A stretch of 52,414 nt of DNA from Cyanobium sp. Cruz CV13-4-11. GTDB lineage: Bacteria; Cyanobacteriota; Cyanobacteriia; PCC-6307; Cyanobiaceae. The translations under genes were made by a program, and so were the position numbers. The stretch spans positions 1 through 52,414 of the forward strand of contig NZ_JAGQCH010000022.1 of the NCBI RefSeq assembly GCF_024346055.1, in the 5' to 3' direction. The notes beneath the pieces are model-generated. The model was not told the DNA's origin. It ran no database searches and saw only the letters and a program-made list of their open reading frames with translations. This document shows positions 44,147 to 52,414 of the stretch, piece after piece (position 1 is the stretch's first letter; each line of letters starts with the position of its first letter).

Positions 44147-47100
44147 ATGTCAAGTAACCACAGTCATCAACAGACTAATGGCCAAACCAATTGCCCAGAG
44201 GCAAAGGACGAACTAATCCACTGTCCATCTAAAACCGTTATTCCCAAAACAATGACACGAGAACGACTGGCAGAAGCAAACAATGAATACAGAAAGGGCA
44301 ATCTACGGAAGGCAATAGAGATCTACCAGGAGGTTGCAACGAGCAACGACTTACCAACAGCCCTCATGCAGTCAGTTATTCATAATATCAACTTAGCCAA
44401 GTCACAGGTGGACAGCAAGTCCGTTCACGCAGTCGATGCTGCGCCTAATCGCATTACTAAAACACAAGAGAGAGATCATCGAATCATTTCTGATTCGGGC
44501 CTGTTTGATTATGACTTTTATAAAAAGAACTTTGCAGCAAAAGATTCGCTTGAGTCAGAGGATGAAGATGCACTTATTAGTCATTTTCTCGACCAACCCG
44601 CAGATGGCGACCGAAGACCGAATCCTGCATTCAGCAATAAGCAATATCTAGATCTAAACCCTGACGTTAAGAGGGCAAGCATCAATGCTTTTGTGCATTT
44701 CATAACCAGGGGAGCGTTTGAAAATCGTAAATGGCTTGCAAAAGACCCAGAACAAAAGCATTTTTGGGGATTCCGTTTTCAATGCATACAAAGTCAGATT
44801 ATTAAATGGAATGATCTGAGAGTCAAACATCGCGATCCGAAGCTTACGTCAATTGTAATTCCCGTTTACGGACAGCCAGAACTACTATCTCAATGCATTC
44901 GCTCGATTACAAGTGCATACACAAAGGAGTCATACGAAGTCATTCTAGTCGACAATCGAAGGGATGAGAAGACATCCATGGCCATCGATACCTTGATGCA
45001 GAATCATCAGTTCATCAAGGTACAGCGCAATAAGTTCAACTACAACTTTGCACTTGGATGCAATACTGGCTTTATGATTTCAAGCGGAAAATACGTAGTT
45101 TTTCTCAATTCCGACACAGAAGTCACTGATAACTGGCTTGATGAATTGATTGCGCCTCTAAAAAACCGGAAAGACATAGTTGCGACTCAGCCTAAGTTGG
45201 TCTATCCTGACAAAACAGTACAGACAATTGGGACAGTTGTGTCACCATGGGCAAATATGCCATTTGAGCTATACAAAGGCCATTCCAATGACTCTCCACA
45301 CATTAACTATTCACGTAAGTTTAATATTGTCTGCGGTGCCTGCATGGCAGTGAGCGCAGATGAATTTGTGCAGAAAGAAGGCTTTAGTCCAGAGTTTGTA
45401 AACGGATGCGAAGACATTGATCTTTGTCTGAGACTTATCGAAGATTACACAAAGTCATGCCTATATTGCCACAAAGCGGAAGTAGTTCATCATGAGAGTA
45501 AGTCGCCCGGCAGAGGAAATTTCAATGAAGTCAATAGAATGCACTTTAAGAATAAGTGGTCCACAAGACTGCGAGATGATTCCCTAGATATAATATCAGC
45601 CGATGGATTTTGCGTAACTTCATGGAATATTGACTCGTCAAGCAGAATACACAGAGGCATTAACTCAACAAATCCAGCTGGATATACAAAAAGTAATCAG
45701 CCAGCCCCTACGCACATCTACGGAGAGAATAATCCATTTGAAAAGGTGGAAGATATTTGCGAGATAGCCTTAGATCAAGCGCCTGGTTTTATAATAAAAA
45801 ACCCAACTCTTGAGTACAATAAGCAATATTCTACTCTCGTACTCGTAGGCCATGATTGCTCTAGTCAGATGTATGGGAGCGAGAGGAGCTTCATAGATAT
45901 ATGTCGGGCTCTTTCCGGACTGAGTCTTAACGTTGTCATCACGCTTCCAAAGCCTCCAAGCAAGGATTACTTTGAGATCTTGATTGGGTACTGCCATTCC
46001 ATTGTCGTATTTGACTATCCGTGGTGGAGCAGTCGATACAAGGGTAGCAGGATCGTCACGAACAAGTTTAGGTCCGTAATAGAGCTGTTTAAAGCAGACT
46101 TTGTTTATATAAACACGATAATGCCGGTGGACGCACCATTGGCAGCAAGAATTTGCAAGGCATCAGTCATTACTCACGTCCGAGAGTTAATCACCGACGA
46201 CTCGCACCTCCAGGCCAAGATCGGAGAGAGTCCAGCTAGCATCATTGAAGCAGTACACTCTCGTAGTGATGTATTGATCGCAAACTCATCAGCAACTGCT
46301 GCTATGCTTGGGAATGGCAAACAAGTCGTTGTCGCCAAAAACATTGTTGATATTGATGCTTTCAAGTCGACAAACGTAATAAATCCCTCTCGAATCTTTT
46401 TTGGTCTTATTAGTAGTAACATACCAAAGAAAGGAATCCGTGATTTTATTAGTCTTGCGAAGCAATGTTCTAATGACGTGACCAATGCTGTTTTTGCTCT
46501 AATAGGTCCACTCAACGATCATATAAAACAGATAGTAGACGACCTCAAGCCTGGTGATCTAAAGAACATATTGGTAGCTGGTTACTATGACCAGAGCTTT
46601 AATGCCGTGAACTCCGTCAATGTTGTCCTATCTCTGTCTCATTTCTCCGAGTCTTTTGGCCGCACAATCGCAGAAGGTTTTGCAGCATCTAGACCAGCTA
46701 TCGCCTATGACAGAGGCGCCTTGGGAGAACTTGTTATTAACCATTATTCCGGCTTGTTAGTAGAGCCAGGATCAGCAGAAAGTCTCAAAGAGGCTATATT
46801 ATATTTTTGTGCAAACCCCAGCAAGATTAATGAGTATGGTGCAAATGCCGAAAAATATGTAACTGAAAACTGCAGCCCAAAACAACTCCAGTTAAATATA
46901 GCAAGAGCACTTATTATTTCCATGTTAAGAAGTTTGGTGTCTCAACCGATAGACTTCTCAAGACTATTGGCAAACATTGAATGCCATAATGAAGGGTCAG
47001 AACAGGGGAATAGACTGTATGATTATGTACATTTTATCAAGGAGATTCAGACGAATATTACAATTGTAATTCCGGTCTACAATGCTCTCGTGGAACTCCG

Positions 47101-47887
47101 GAAGTGCGTTGACTCTGTACTGGAGTTCACCAATATACCATGCTGGAAGTTAGTCATCGTAGATGATTGCAGCACAGACCCTCATGTAAAGCCATACCTC
47201 AAATCCATTGAACAAATAGACCGGATTGAAGTCAGATATAATCAGAGCAATATTGGATACACTAAAACGATCAACTCTGTAGTCCGTTCTGAATCGTCTT
47301 CGCATATTGTGCTGTTGAATAGCGACACAGTTGTTACTCCTAACTGGATCCTCTCGTTGGCGATTTCTGCGTATAGCAGTCAAAGCGTTGGCACAGTTAC
47401 ACCCATGAGCAACAACGCAGGAGCTTTTTCATTCCCATCAGCTCATGTTGAGAATCCTATTCCGGACGGTTTAGCTCATGATGAGTATGCTCGTCTTATA
47501 TGTATTGCAACTCAGAATGTGAAATGCATAGAAGTACCTACTGGCAATGGGTTTTGCATGTTTATCAAGCGCCAGCTTCTTGATACCGTAGGAGTCTTTG
47601 ATGAGATAAACTTCCCGAAGGGATATGGCGAAGAGAATGAATTCTGCATGCGTGGACTTAAGCATGGATTTATCAATTTGCTCACTCCTACTTCATACAT
47701 TTATCATGTCAAGACTGCAAGCTTCAAGGGTGAGCGAACAAAATTGATGGATAGTGGTCAGGCTGCAATGAAGCGATTGTTCCCCTCATACTTTTCAAAG
47801 GTCAAACGGGCTTTTAACTCCAAGGAGGTTTCGGACTTACGAACTATCGTAGATGAAGCAACCAAAGATTTGTCGCAGGCAAACTAG
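44147..47887 (+). CDS. Large three-module glycosyltransferase (GT2-GT4-GT2)
   Basis: 1246 residues. A TPR-like helix pair at about 36-65 (EANNEYRKGNLRKAIEIYQE) and a segment FDYDFYKKNF with QYLDLNPDV, common in front of GT2 domains, come first. GT2 module 1 from about 233 (SIVIPVYGQPELLSQC, FLNSDTEVTDNWLDEL). GT4 module from about 564 (VLVGHDCSSQMYGSERSF, FSESFGRTIAEGFAASRP). GT2 module 2 from about 969 (ITIVIPVYNALVELRKC, LLNSDTVVTPNWI). It probably builds several linkages of one surface glycan. It is far AT-richer than all neighbours, with many rare codons, pointing to transfer. No frame damage. Confidence 0.93.
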   Translation: MSSNHSHQQTNGQTNCPEAKDELIHCPSKTVIPKTMTRERLAEANNEYRKGNLRKAIEIYQEVATSNDLPTALMQSVIHNINLAKSQVDSKSVHAVDAAPNRITKTQERDHRIISDSGLFDYDFYKKNFAAKDSLESEDEDALISHFLDQPADGDRRPNPAFSNKQYLDLNPDVKRASINAFVHFITRGAFENRKWLAKDPEQKHFWGFRFQCIQSQIIKWNDLRVKHRDPKLTSIVIPVYGQPELLSQCIRSITSAYTKESYEVILVDNRRDEKTSMAIDTLMQNHQFIKVQRNKFNYNFALGCNTGFMISSGKYVVFLNSDTEVTDNWLDELIAPLKNRKDIVATQPKLVYPDKTVQTIGTVVSPWANMPFELYKGHSNDSPHINYSRKFNIVCGACMAVSADEFVQKEGFSPEFVNGCEDIDLCLRLIEDYTKSCLYCHKAEVVHHESKSPGRGNFNEVNRMHFKNKWSTRLRDDSLDIISADGFCVTSWNIDSSSRIHRGINSTNPAGYTKSNQPAPTHIYGENNPFEKVEDICEIALDQAPGFIIKNPTLEYNKQYSTLVLVGHDCSSQMYGSERSFIDICRALSGLSLNVVITLPKPPSKDYFEILIGYCHSIVVFDYPWWSSRYKGSRIVTNKFRSVIELFKADFVYINTIMPVDAPLAARICKASVITHVRELITDDSHLQAKIGESPASIIEAVHSRSDVLIANSSATAAMLGNGKQVVVAKNIVDIDAFKSTNVINPSRIFFGLISSNIPKKGIRDFISLAKQCSNDVTNAVFALIGPLNDHIKQIVDDLKPGDLKNILVAGYYDQSFNAVNSVNVVLSLSHFSESFGRTIAEGFAASRPAIAYDRGALGELVINHYSGLLVEPGSAESLKEAILYFCANPSKINEYGANAEKYVTENCSPKQLQLNIARALIISMLRSLVSQPIDFSRLLANIECHNEGSEQGNRLYDYVHFIKEIQTNITIVIPVYNALVELRKCVDSVLEFTNIPCWKLVIVDDCSTDPHVKPYLKSIEQIDRIEVRYNQSNIGYTKTINSVVRSESSSHIVLLNSDTVVTPNWILSLAISAYSSQSVGTVTPMSNNAGAFSFPSAHVENPIPDGLAHDEYARLICIATQNVKCIEVPTGNGFCMFIKRQLLDTVGVFDEINFPKGYGEENEFCMRGLKHGFINLLTPTSYIYHVKTASFKGERTKLMDSGQAAMKRLFPSYFSKVKRAFNSKEVSDLRTIVDEATKDLSQAN

Positions 47888-48080
47888 ACTGAGGCTTTAG
47901 GAGCATGACTTAAATCCCTTTGAATTTTAGCTATTTCGTTCGTAAATAGACAGTGTAGCTGTGGTCTGTGACTTTCAGGGAAGGTGTCACTCCTTGGCTG
48001 CCATTCAGGCGGCCTAAATTTAGGGGACCCCTGAAAAATCCGCTAAAATCAATCCAGATCCAAGCCTGAGACTGGAACGG

Positions 48081-48393
48081 ATGGCCGACCCCCTACAGTT
48101 GGGCTTTTCGGATTACGAACAGATCTACGCCAAAAAAAGGACGCGTCACCAGCGCTTCTTGGAAGAGATGGAGATCACGGTTCCCTGGGAAGCGTTTCTG
48201 GCCTTGATCAAGCCCGTGTATCACAAGCCCTCCAGTAAAGGAGGTCGTCCGCCAATTCCTTTGGAGGTGATGCTGCGGATCCACCTGCTGCAGCAGTGGT
48301 TCACGCTTTCAGACCCCTTGATGGAGGAGATGCTGATTGATACGCCCTGCTTCCGCCGCTTCGCCGGAATCGAGACGATGGATGGCCGGATCC
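48081..48393 (+). pseudogene. IS5-family transposase N-terminal fragment
   Basis: MADPLQLGFSDYEQIYAKKR, then PWEAFLALIKPVYHKPSSKGGRPP and MLRIHLLQQWFTLSDPLMEE, are the DNA-binding start of IS5-type transposases. It ends at GRIP, where the next residues of the family should be D-E-T-T. At 48394 a CAGGG end of ISAs1 begins instead. GGGGACCCCTGAAAAATCC near 48022-48040 is the probable IS5 terminal repeat. The catalytic domain is gone. Confidence 0.85.
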
Positions 48394-49205
48394 CAGGGCC
48401 CATTAGTAGTCTGTCCCAGTAGCGCTGGCGCGCCGCTGCCAGCTCCGGTTTGGTGCGCAGGTCTCGCCCCAATCTCTTGGTGTCACCGCTCGAGAACCCA
48501 GCCGCTGCAACAGATCTGATCAGCTTCCTCAAGGCGCTTCCCGATTGCCGCCTGCGTCGGGGGATTCGCTACTCGCAGTGGTGGATGCTGCTGGTTGCGA
48601 TCCTGGCCATTCTCAGCAACCAGGGTTCGCTGCTCGGGATGGAGCGTTTTGCAAAGCGCCACCGCAAGACCCTCAACGAGCTGCTCGGCACCCATGTGGC
48701 CAACCCGCCGTCGGACTCGACCTTCCGGCTGCTCCTCTCTCAGCTCGATGTCGACGGGTTCGAGGCTCTACTGCAGCAATGGATGGCAGCCCAGCCTGGC
48801 GTAGCCGAGACCGTCGACACCCTGGTGTGCGACGGCAAGACCCTGCGGGGTTCAATCGACCAAACCGCTTCTGGCGCAGCGCGTTTTATCGCCCAGGTGA
48901 GCCTCTATTCCAACACCCTTGGCGTGGCGATTGCCCAAAACACCTACGCCACCGATGCCGGCGGCGAGATCGCGGCCTTGCGCCAGCTGTTGGATCGCGT
49001 TGATCTCAAGGGCTTGCTGGAGCAGGCAGACGCGCTGCATGCAAACCGCCCTTTTTCCTCGACCTCGAGCAGCGTGGCGCCGACTTCCTGATTGCGGTGA
49101 AACACAGTCGCCGCAAGCTTTCCAGGTGATCAAGGACTGCCTGACCTATGGCCGCAAGACGCCGTGGCAAGCCAGCAACCGTGAACGCAAACGCGGCCGA
49201 GACCT
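48394..49205 (+). mobile_element. ISAs1-family element, copy 1, left part
   Basis: The transposase frame from 48450 has LPDCRLRRGIRYSQWWML, ERFAKRHRKTLNELLG, VCDGKTLRGSIDQTA (first catalytic Asp) and QADALHANRPF (second Asp). The frame then needs a -1 shift in CCCTTTTTCC (49049-49057) to read FFLDLEQRGADFLIAVKHSRRK. A later shift near 49120 and the break at 49205 (in RKRGRDL) leave it dead. Left end CAGGGCCCATTAGTAGT at 48394 resembles the right end at 52220. Its right part is at 51974-52220. Confidence 0.82.
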
Positions 49206-50447
49206 CAGGGCTGACTGAAAGTCATTTTATCCCGTCTCTGCTGGGCTGATGCCAACCCAGCTCAGCATTCGGCTGATGTCGTGTGCCACCGCCATCAGGC
49301 CTGCGCGGATCGATCGGAAACCGTTCCAGCGCAATAGATTGAGAGCTATGGTCCGCAAGAGAGCCAGGACCTGGACACCATTGCGATGGGTGTAGCGGTG
49401 AGCATCCTCACCAAGCTGGGTGTCGCGAGGCCAGTGCCACTGGTTTTCGATCGCCCAGCGCTGCCGCACCAGACGGAGCAATGTTTTTGGGCTGGTGCGC
49501 AGGGTGGTGATGAACAAGTGCACGTGGTGAAACGGCTTGCCGTCACGCCGGCCAGTGCTCACCAGCTCGATAATCCAGCTGGCTCCAGCCCAGCGCTCAC
49601 GAATGGCGTCAGTGGCATTGCGGGCACGCAGCGTCCAGCGGACTTGGCGGCCATGGCTGTCGTCGACATCGCTGATCACCACAGGGAAGTGCCGATGGCT
49701 GCGGAACTGGGAAACGATCTGCTGATACAGCCGGCGCTGGTTGTTTTTGACCGTCAGGAGCAGGTCGGCGCCCTGCTCGGCTCCAAGCTGAAAAACGCTG
49801 GCGAGGTATGCAGCGCATCCGCTTGGATCAGCACGCCCTCGAGCTCCAGCGTGCTCAGCAAAGCTTTCAGGGGCGCGCGCTCGTGGGATTTGCCGGTGTC
49901 AAAGGAGGTCTGCGCGATCGCCACACCCAGCTCCCTCGCATAGAGCGTGACCTGGGTGACAAACCGCGTTGCGCCATCGGCGCCATCGGGCTGCGCGGCA
50001 GAGCCCCCCAGGGTTTTGCCGTCACAGATCAGCTGGTCAAAATCCTTGTCCTGATCAGCGATCTGGGCGATCATCCACTCCCTGAGCAACCTGAAGAGCG
50101 CCTCGATCTCCACCCGCACAAACAGGTAGAGGAAGGTGGAATCGCAGGGTGCCTTGGGTAGCTCCAGATCCAGGGCTGCGGCGAACGCCCGGTGATGGCG
50201 CTTGGCAAAACGCTCCAGATCCCTGGCGCTGCGGCAGCCACTGAGGATGCCCAGGATCGCCATCAACAGTAGTAGCCACTGGGGGTAACGCACCCCTCGG
50301 CGCTTACGGCCTTCCGGCAATGCCTGCAGAAAGGCAATCAGATCAGCAGTGGCAGCGGGGTCGGCCAACGGACGGGAGCAGTCCCGACAAAACCGGCACC
50401 AGCATGGCCGCACCAGCCAACCCGTGACGGACTTTCAGTCGGCCCTG
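49206..50447 (-). mobile_element. ISAs1-family element, copy 2, with 18-bp terminal repeats
   Basis: CAGGGCTGACTGAAAGTC (49206-49223) and the inverted CAGGGCCGACTGAAAGTC (50447-50430) are terminal repeats with one mismatch. They enclose one transposase gene on the minus strand. The flanks (left ISAs1 copy 1, right IS1182/IS5-like element) do not repeat each other, so the target duplication is lost and at least one flank has recombined. Confidence 0.88.
49227..50413 (-). CDS. ISAs1 transposase in two frames joined by a -1 shift
   Basis: Frame 1 (50413 to about 49791) has LPEGRKRRGVRYPQWLLLL, LICDGKTLGGSA (catalytic Asp; the usual R of CDGKTLRG is G) and IQADALHTSPAFF (second Asp). Frame 2 (from about 49796 to 49227) has QLGAEQGADLLLTVKNNQ, then VRQRWAIENQWHWPRDTQLG with the catalytic Glu, and the family C-terminus. 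A slip of one base back at the T5 run (A5 at 49791-49795 on plus) joins them with no lost residue. Otherwise the gene looks whole, so it may work by programmed frameshifting, or be newly mutated. Confidence 0.8.
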
Positions 50448-51832
50448 CCTTCGTCAGCCGAGCCATGATCAGCCGTAGTGAATACTTCCGCTTCCCTGAT
50501 CCAAAGACGCCCTCCACCTCGTTTCTCCTCCGTTGGTCTGCACTGAGCTGTTGCTTATGAGCCGCATTAATCTCTGGATCTTTCGGCGGCCTTCCCAATC
50601 GCTTACCAGATAGGCATATGTTGTTCCTGGTACAGAAGTTTCGATTCTTGGTAGTGATGTAGATGCGATCGGCGCAGATCCGCTCGGGATAGCAGCCGTG
50701 TTCATGCTTATATTTCTTGGCTTGTGGAATCAGGTCTTCACCTTCATTGTATGGATCCCAGCTGATCCTGTGCAGGAAGGCAAAGCCATTGCGCACGGGA
50801 ACACTAATCTTGGCGCCAAACTCAACAGCAGCTCTTGCCTTGCCGCGAACAATGGGACGAACCTGACGCTGAACCAGGTTGACGATGCGGTCGGGGATGC
50901 TGCGCGTCTTGGCGTACAGCAGGATGCTTTGTTGGCGGTGCAGCTCGCTGATCACGAGAAGCTTCTGCCACCAATGTGTCTTTAGGCCCGAAAGCCCTGC
51001 CCCAGCGGCGATCAAGGCATCAATAGCATCAAGATTTCGCTGCAAATAATCGAGCTGGCGGCGTATTGCAGCTTTGATCTTGCGACGGCGTGGCTTCTTC
51101 TGTTTGGCGACGTTAAGGAAAACAGCACGTGCCTTGCCGCGGTCGTATCGGGGCCGGTGTTTGCGAAAGTCCATGTGCTGGTCGCACAGATCATCAATAA
51201 TTCGTTCGGTCGACTCCCTTGCTTCGTTCAGCAACTTCAGATCAGTCGGATAGGTGATGTCAGCTGGCGTGCAAGAGGCATCGATGGTGAGTACTCCCCA
51301 GTTCTTATCCTCTGGCCAATCTGCAGGCTTCACGAAGTCGTCCAGTGATATCTGGTTGACAGCATGAGCACCTGGATCGTCAGAGTCGTCGCCATCAGGG
51401 AGTGAGGACATAGCCTCGACCACCATGGCTTTACCTCGTTCGGCAATGAGTTCGTTGATCCGTTTGAGATCCTTCTCCGAGAATCGCTTTCGGAAATGAA
51501 CCATCATCGACGGATCAAATGGTGACTTGCTGGAATAGCCTGCAAAGCCAAGAAAAAACTGCATGTTAAGCATTTTCTCGGATCTGCCCGACGGTTTCCT
51601 CATCGCTCAGGCCAAGCCGCTGTTTGATGAACAGCGCGCCAGGCGCCAACCTGACAGAATTGGCAGGGGTGCCAGTTGTGGGATTGAACTGAGGGGCATA
51701 TGTTTCTTCCAGCTCTTCCCATGGCATCAGAGTGGAGGAGATCACCCAGCGGTTGTCCGGGTCCAACGTGCCGCCAAATGGCACATGGAATTCCTCGATT
51801 GAGAGCTGGCCTTTATGGTGTTTTCGGTACAT
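50448..51832 (-). pseudogene. IS1182/IS5-type transposase, frameshifted and 3'-truncated
   Basis: The N-terminal frame starts at 51832 (MYRKHHKGQLSIEEFHVPFG, GALFIKQRLGLSDEETV) and closes at 51566. A second frame continues with MQFFLGFAGYSSKSPFDPS, VLTIDASCTPADITYPTDLK (first catalytic Asp), RICADRIYIT (second Asp) and RRRNEVEGVFGSGKRKYSL (Glu). One extra A in GCTTAACATGCAG near 51570 explains the shift (A-Y-M-Q expected). The last residues after RLIMARLTKA are cut by the right end of ISAs1 copy 2. The DDE residues all remain. Confidence 0.83.
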
Positions 51833-51973
51833 CTGCAGCGTTCAGCAGTTGTAGCAATCGTCAATTGCTCTGTATGTGGCCAGTTTATCGGGTTCCGATC
51901 GCTGAAACAAGTTGCGCTGCAATCGATCTGGCTATTTCAGGAGTCCCTACTTAGACAGACTTTTAGGCGGCCC

Positions 51974-52220
51974 TGTGGAGCATGGAGAGCTGGCACTGGA
52001 TCCGTGACACCCAGCTGCATGAGGACGCCCACCGTTACCGGGGTAATGGCGCCGGCACGATGGCCACGCTGCGGACTGCCGCCTTGAATCTGCTGCGCCT
52101 TGCCGGTTTTCAGTCGATCCGTGCCGGCTACAGGCGGTGATGCACGACATCACGGCGCTGCTGGCGATGGCGATGCGCCAGCCAGAACCGAACCCGATTT
52201 GATACTTTGAATCAGCCCTG
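51974..52220 (+). mobile_element. ISAs1-family element, copy 1, right part
   Basis: The frame reads SWHWIRDTQLHEDAHRYRGN, then MATLRTAALNLLRLAGFQSI and RAG, the C-terminus of an ISAs1 transposase with the catalytic Glu. A missing base in GGCTACAGGCG (about 52126) breaks the last residues. ACTTTGAATCAGCCCTG (52204-52220) is its right terminal repeat, close to the CAGGG ends of copies 1 and 2. About 60 residues between the left and right parts were lost where the other elements sit. Confidence 0.72.
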
Positions 52221-52414
52221 GGTCTGAGCAGCGGCAGCCTCAATCAACATCTCATTGCCTCGCTGAACCACAAGCTCATTGATGTGCCGTAACCGTTCAG
52301 GGGTCGGGACGGCTCATTGCGAACTTCAGCCCTGCTGAACCCTTGACGGGAGCTTGATTCCCGGTTGCATCTCAGGCAGAGACCGCCTGTGATGAGCACC
52401 CCTCCTTCCGGGAT
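52221..52414. other. End of window, no gene assigned
   Basis: A short frame (LGLSSGSLNQHLIASLNHKL, then IDVP and stop at 52292) might be the continuation of the IS5-like fragment after the ISAs1 insertion, but I cannot confirm this. Confidence 0.25.

Overview
The window is chromosomal DNA of a GC-rich picocyanobacterium of the Synechococcus/Cyanobium type. The support is a psbA gene for photosystem II D1, CP12, hemB, and a circularly permuted two-piece tmRNA whose tag reads ANNIVRFSRQAAPVAA. There is also a core block typical of this lineage: psbA, aspartoacylase, GST, DUF2301, ABC-F, CP12, obgE, ABC ATPase, then mutS2, VOC, hemB, dnaJ. Species cannot be set from sequence reading alone.

Layout. 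1-1000: end of a probable integrated element, closed by the 3' half of a tRNA-Arg(UCU) gene with no 5' half. 1086-2228: a MazE/VapB-VapC toxin-antitoxin pair and a YccF-like membrane protein. 2273-6649: an arsenate-detoxification locus with arsR, a perfect ATCAA-N6-TTGAT operator, an ArsJ-associated GAPDH and arsJ, followed in the same direction by a DUF gene and a histone-deacetylase-like amidohydrolase. 6694-9213: a tandemly duplicated segment carrying two PilZ genes (the second truncated) plus decayed genes. 9262-18589: the core block. 18594-26807: accessory inserts around mutS2 and VOC, with one intact MNT/HEPN pair, decayed MNT and HEPN genes, a sulfotransferase broken by one stop codon, and two PEP-CTERM-like surface proteins (one frameshifted by a 4-bp duplication). 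26882-30876: an HpsJ-like protein, hemB, dnaJ and a thioredoxin-fold protein. 31031-34448: a third PilZ gene facing a CHASE4-GGDEF-EAL gene whose frame breaks at a G8 tract inside the GGDEF codons.

34760-43895 is an envelope-polysaccharide region. It has ssrA, then all four steps of CMP-Kdo synthesis (kdsB facing kdsC-kdsA-kdsD), two GT4 glycosyltransferases, a sphingolipid-desaturase-like membrane enzyme and a KpsC-like Kdo transferase, and ends in a broken rmlA. 44147-47887 is one AT-richer gene for a 1246-residue protein with GT2, GT4 and GT2 modules, unlike its neighbours in base composition and probably acquired. 48081-52220 is a nest of insertion sequences: ISAs1 copy 1 sits in an IS5-like fragment and is itself interrupted by an 18-bp-TIR ISAs1 copy 2 and an IS1182/IS5-type element.

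Several themes recur. Cyclic-di-GMP parts (three PilZ, one GGDEF-EAL) lie among surface genes. Toxin-antitoxin modules are present in working and decayed form. Many genes are broken by one small change, three of them at G/C homopolymers, which may be real switches, recent decay or read errors. Two different ISAs1 transposases also need a -1 shift at the same codon.
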